DNA from: Bacteroidota bacterium
GTDB lineage: Bacteria; Bacteroidota; Bacteroidia; Flavobacteriales; Crocinitomicaceae
NCBI GenBank assembly: GCA_029558435.1
Contig: JAKQEZ010000130.1
Coordinates: forward strand, 1 to 37,770
DNA length: 37,770 nt
Direction: 5' to 3'
Part shown: piece by piece, positions 34,757 through 37,770 of the stretch
How positions within the stretch are numbered: the stretch's first letter is position 1
Layout: every line of letters begins with the position of its first letter
Made by a program: the position numbers and the translations under genes
Notes under the pieces: generated by a model
What the model was told of the DNA's origin: nothing
Seen by the model: the letters and a program-made list of their open reading frames with translations, nothing else
Databases searched by the model: none

Positions 34757-35616
34757 TATTTTAATAAATTTAAAAGATATGTGCCATAACCACTTTTCAC
34801 CAATGGCTCGGCCAATATACGCAATTGTTCGGTTGTAATGTATCCATTTTTGTAGGCAATTTCTTCGATACAACCAATTTTTAATCCTTGTCGTTCTTCA
34901 ATTACTTGCACAAACTGACCTGCTTGCATCAACGATGAAAACGTACCTGTATCCAGCCAAGCTGTTCCTCTATTTAAAATCGCAACTTTTAATTTATTTC
35001 TACGCAAATATTCAGCGTTAACATCTGTAATTTCATATTCTCCGCGAGCGGATGGTTTTAAATTTTTAGCAATTTCTACTACCGAATTATCGTAAAAATA
35101 CAATCCAGGTACTGCATAATTTGATTTTGGTTGTGCGGGTTTCTCCTCGATAGAAATAGCTTTCATGTTAGCATCAAATTCAACAACTCCATAACGTTGT
35201 GGATCGCTCACATGATATGCATAAACAACTCCTCCATCAGGATTGTTGTTTTCTTTTAAAATTTCATCCATTCCGGCACCATAAAAAATATTATCCCCTA
35301 AGATGAGTGCTACTTTATCGTTGCCAATAAATTCTTCACCAATAACAAATGCTTGTGCCAAACCATTTGGTTCTTCTTGCACTTTGTAGTGAAAATTACA
35401 TCCTAAATGCTGCCCTGTTCCTAACAATCTTTGAAATAAAGGCATATCGTGCGGTGTAGAGATGATTAAAATATCACGAATTCCGGCTTCCATTAGTATA
35501 GATAATGGATAATAAATCATTGGTTTATCGTAAATTGGCATCAATTGTTTACTGATGGCCAATGTTAATGGGTGCAAACGTGTTCCTGAGCCTCCTGCTA
35601 AAATAATCCCTTTCAT
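34756..35616 (-). CDS. rfbA: Glucose-1-phosphate thymidylyltransferase RfbA/RmlA
   Basis: Makes dTDP-glucose from dTTP and glucose-1-phosphate, the first step toward dTDP-rhamnose and related surface sugars. The 286 residues fit the family. The nucleotide-binding motif [11 protein letters not shown] is at 8-18, [17 protein letters not shown] at 23-39, and [10 protein letters not shown] near 107-116. The usual partners rfbB, rfbC and rfbD are not in this window. It forms a two-gene unit with the polyprenyl synthase gene through a TAATG overlap. It is divergent from the propeller protein gene; the 139-base gap between them holds an AATTCAA/TTGAATT inverted repeat (35662-35679) of unknown use. 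Confidence 0.96.
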   Translation of the reverse strand: MKGIILAGGSGTRLHPLTLAISKQLMPIYDKPMIYYPLSILMEAGIRDILIISTPHDMPLFQRLLGTGQHLGCNFHYKVQEEPNGLAQAFVIGEEFIGNDKVALILGDNIFYGAGMDEILKENNNPDGGVVYAYHVSDPQRYGVVEFDANMKAISIEEKPAQPKSNYAVPGLYFYDNSVVEIAKNLKPSARGEYEITDVNAEYLRRNKLKVAILNRGTAWLDTGTFSSLMQAGQFVQVIEERQGLKIGCIEEIAYKNGYITTEQLRILAEPLVKSGYGTYLLNLLK

Positions 35617-35693
35617 ATTGATGGTTGAGGTTTAAATATTTTCTACAATAATATTTATTTTAATTCAATTATTTGAATTTTTTTAACGCATCA

Positions 35694-35727
35694 TTGCATT
35701 TAATTAACAGAAAAATGCTTATACTTG
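35694..35727 (+). promoter_or_regulatory. Likely promoter of the propeller protein gene
   Basis: TTG (35694-35696), 23 bases, TATACTTG (35720-35727), one mismatch to TAnnTTTG. The ATG follows 28 bases later. Confidence 0.4.
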
Positions 35728-35755
35728 GGTTTATAAACATTTAAATACTACACTC

Positions 35756-37594
35756 ATGAAACACATCACAAAACTTACAAACAAAGCAATAATCCTTTCA
35801 TTATCATTGGGGTTTATTGGATTGAAACCTGAAATTGCACGTTCGCAAACATGGTCGCAAACGCAAAAAGTTGTTGCTCAGGATAGAATAGCTTTTGCAA
35901 ATTTTGGAAATACAGTTGCAATTTATGGCGACTATGCTTTTGTTGGCGCTCCAAAAGACAATACAGATGCTAGTTCGCAAAATGCAATGGATGAAACAGG
36001 CTCGGTTTACATCTATAGAAAAGTCAACAATAACTGGACATTTCATCAAAAAATAATTGCTTCAGATAGAACAAATTATGACTATTTTGGATGGTCGGTT
36101 GCTGTTTCGGGTGATTATGCAGTTATAGGCTCTTATTTTTCTAAAACAGATGCAACGGGTGCCAATCCGTTGAATGGAGCAGGTGCAGCCTACATTTTTA
36201 AAAACAATTCAGGCACATGGTCACAGGTTCAAAAAATTGTTGCTTCTGATAGAAATACTCAAAATTATTTTGGCTATGCGGTTGATATAGATGGAGATAA
36301 CATTGTTATTGGAGCTTATCAAAACAGTTTTGATGTTAGCGGGGGCGCACAGTTATCTAATGCAGGTGCGGCTTATGTGTTTGCAAATAATGGAACAACT
36401 TGGGTGCAAGCACAAAAAATTGTTGCTTCAGACAGAACAATGAATGATAATTTTGGTAAAGCAGTTTCTATTTCTGGAAAATATTTGGTTGTAGGAGCTC
36501 CACAAGAAGATGAAGATGCAAGCAATGCAAATTATTTAGCTGAAGCTGGATCGGCTTATATTTATAAAGAAAATGGTGGTGTTTGGTCTCAAATCAAAAA
36601 AGTTGTTGCTAATGATAGGAGTGCCGATGCAAATTTTGGAAATGCAGTTGACAACACATCTGACCATGTTTTAATTGGCGCATGGAAAGAAAAAAAGGAT
36701 GCAAGTGGTAATAATTCAATTACAGAGGCGGGTGCTGCTTATGTTTATGAAAACAATTCCGACGCATGGTCACAACAAAATAAATTGGTAGCAAACGATA
36801 GATTTGATGTTGCTCATTTTGGAAGAAGTGTTTCCATTAGTAATGATAAAATTGTAATTGGCTCTGAGGCTGATAATTATAATTTGAATGGACATAGTTC
36901 TGCTGATAGCGTGACAGTTGCAGGGTCATCTTTCATTTTCCAATTGCAAGGAAATAATTGGCAACAATCTCAAAAATTAATTGCAAACGATAGAACAGAG
37001 TGGGCCAACTTTGGACAATCTGTTGCTATTTTTAATAACGATATTTTGGTAGGAGCTTATCGTGATAAATTTGATGCGAATGGTTTAAATTCTTTAAATT
37101 TTGCAGGCTCTGCCTACTTTTTTGGTGAAGATTGTTTAACAGACAATAGTGTGAGTGTGAATGGTGAAACCATTACAGCAACAGAAAGTGGAGCTACCTA
37201 TCAATGGATAGATTGCGATAATTCAAACACTCCAATTGTAGGAGAAACTTCACAAGCGTTTACAGCTTCTGTTTCTGGAAATTATGCAGTTGAAATTACA
37301 AAAAATGGTTGTACGGTAACGTCTGCATGTACTGCAGTAAATGTTGCGAGTATTCAACATAAAAGTGGTAATGTGTTTACTCTTTCACCCAATCCAACAG
37401 ATGGTGCTTTTACAATTACCAATTCAAATGCAAACGATGTTGTTATTCAATTGTATTCTTTATTGGGTGAAGAAGTTTATTCTGCCACCAAAAAAGCGGG
37501 TGAAACAATTATTGTAAATATCAGTAATCAACGTGCAGGTATTTATTTAGTGAAAGTCAATAATTCAATTGTTGGAAAAATTGTGAAACGATAA
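35756..37594 (+). CDS. T9SS type A secreted seven-bladed FG-GAP propeller protein
   Basis: The 612-residue product has a signal peptide (1-31, ending ARSQ). Seven repeats start at Trp33, 94, 155, 216, 277, 338 and 402, most exactly 61 residues long. Each reads W-x-Q-x-QK[IV]VA-x-DR, then FG-x-[AS]V, then a GA or GS loop rich in Asp and Asn, then G[AS]AYIY. They match FG-GAP/integrin-alpha-type blades and predict a closed seven-bladed propeller with a calcium-binding look. An Ig-like stretch with two cysteines follows (about 462-530). The final 80 residues (LSPNPTDGAFTI, IYLVKVNNSIVGKIVKR) are the T9SS type A sorting domain. It should be surface-attached or released. The ligand is unknown. Confidence 0.88.
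   Translation: MKHITKLTNKAIILSLSLGFIGLKPEIARSQTWSQTQKVVAQDRIAFANFGNTVAIYGDYAFVGAPKDNTDASSQNAMDETGSVYIYRKVNNNWTFHQKIIASDRTNYDYFGWSVAVSGDYAVIGSYFSKTDATGANPLNGAGAAYIFKNNSGTWSQVQKIVASDRNTQNYFGYAVDIDGDNIVIGAYQNSFDVSGGAQLSNAGAAYVFANNGTTWVQAQKIVASDRTMNDNFGKAVSISGKYLVVGAPQEDEDASNANYLAEAGSAYIYKENGGVWSQIKKVVANDRSADANFGNAVDNTSDHVLIGAWKEKKDASGNNSITEAGAAYVYENNSDAWSQQNKLVANDRFDVAHFGRSVSISNDKIVIGSEADNYNLNGHSSADSVTVAGSSFIFQLQGNNWQQSQKLIANDRTEWANFGQSVAIFNNDILVGAYRDKFDANGLNSLNFAGSAYFFGEDCLTDNSVSVNGETITATESGATYQWIDCDNSNTPIVGETSQAFTASVSGNYAVEITKNGCTVTSACTAVNVASIQHKSGNVFTLSPNPTDGAFTITNSNANDVVIQLYSLLGEEVYSATKKAGETIIVNISNQRAGIYLVKVNNSIVGKIVKR
35852..37133 (+). repeat. Seven 183-bp repeats encoding propeller blades
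   Basis: Blade starts (Trp codons) are at 35852, 36035, 36218, 36401, 36584, 36767 and 36959. Five of six intervals are exactly 183 bp and the last is 192 bp. Confidence 0.9.
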
Positions 37595-37638
37595 ACAACA
37601 TTCATTTTTTTCAAAAAAGGAGTCTTCGGACACGAATG

Positions 37639-37666
37639 GTCGGAAGAAATTTCTTCCGACTTTTTT
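37639..37666 (+). terminator. Terminator of the propeller protein gene
   Basis: GTCGGAAG (37639-37646), loop AAATTT, CTTCCGAC (37653-37660), then six T residues. Confidence 0.9.
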
Positions 37667-37751
37667 GTATTTATTAACCTTTAAATGTTGATATAAACAA
37701 CTGATTATCAATAAAATAACTTGTTTTTAAGCTTTATTTTACTTATCTTTA

Positions 37752-37770
37752 ATGCTGATAATCAATATAT
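37752..37770 (+). CDS. Possible start of a gene cut by the window edge
   Basis: ATG 37752 opens a frame that runs off the window after six codons. It is preceded by TATCTTTA, one mismatch from the -7 box and placed as at trmD. Too short to judge. Confidence 0.15.

Noticed and set aside
34757..34873. N-terminal extension of the polyprenyl synthase
   Set aside because: It lies entirely inside rfbA in another frame, and the family's normal start is at MDFLPIYTK (34756).
35662..35679. AATTCAA/TTGAATT inverted repeat as a terminator
   Set aside because: The stem is entirely A/T apart from one C-G pair and lies between two divergent starts, where no terminator is needed; left as an unexplained dyad.
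37702..37766. Near-repeat CTGATTATCAATA and CTGATAATCAATA at the window end
   Set aside because: Short, AT-rich and cut by the edge; chance cannot be excluded.

Overview
The window is a contiguous piece of a low-GC Bacteroidota chromosome, most likely order Flavobacteriales (a Crocinitomicaceae/Fluviicola-like lineage is my guess, not shown by the sequence). The signs are an lpxC-fabZ gene fusion, substrates carrying both type A and type B sorting domains of the type IX secretion system (T9SS), Cys-anchored lipoproteins, and repeated exact matches to the Bacteroidota promoter -7 box TAnnTTTG in front of genes that mostly lack a Shine-Dalgarno sequence. I see no rRNA, tRNA, CRISPR array, insertion sequence, phage gene or plasmid function. 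This is ordinary chromosomal backbone with several accessory surface proteins.

Layout. 1-6.3 kb: a LuxE-like acyl-protein synthetase, an exported SGNH hydrolase with a PKD domain, a DUF1624/HGSNAT-like membrane acyltransferase, a short Omp85 (BamA/TamA-like) barrel, a 46-residue lipoprotein gene and an exported protein of unknown function. 6.3-10.3 kb: recJ, a two-gene unit ending in a protein with a 19-Asp run, and a class 3 aldehyde dehydrogenase. 10.3-15.8 kb: M61 peptidase plus a large RluA-family pseudouridine synthase (one operon), trmD, and a DbpA-like RNA helicase. 15.8-18.6 kb: a TraB/GumN-like protein and a glycosyltransferase, flanked by two short promoter-to-terminator units that look like related small RNAs. 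18.6-25.4 kb, all on the minus strand: a DUF4258 gene, lpxD, lpxC-fabZ, lpxA, an rlmD-like gene and cinA. 25.4-28.1 kb: a lipoprotein gene and ppk1. 28.2-33.6 kb: one 1806-residue T9SS type B surface protein with ten tandem repeats. 33.8-35.6 kb: rfbA translationally coupled to a polyprenyl synthase. 35.8-37.6 kb: a T9SS type A protein predicted to be a seven-bladed propeller.

How the genes fit together. Much of the window serves the cell envelope. lpxD, lpxC-fabZ and lpxA are the early lipid A pathway. rfbA supplies dTDP-glucose for surface sugars, and the polyprenyl synthase makes an isoprenoid chain. The Omp85 protein, lipoproteins and two T9SS cargo proteins belong to the outer membrane and cell surface. 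A second theme is RNA modification and remodelling (trmD, RluA family, rlmD-like, DbpA-like). The strongest candidates for something undescribed are the paired small-RNA-like units at 15.89-16.02 and 18.51-18.60 kb. Next are the rlmD-like protein without its iron-sulfur cysteines, the poly-Asp protein, and the 567-bp higher-order repeat in the giant surface protein. All function calls come from reading motifs; no database search was run.
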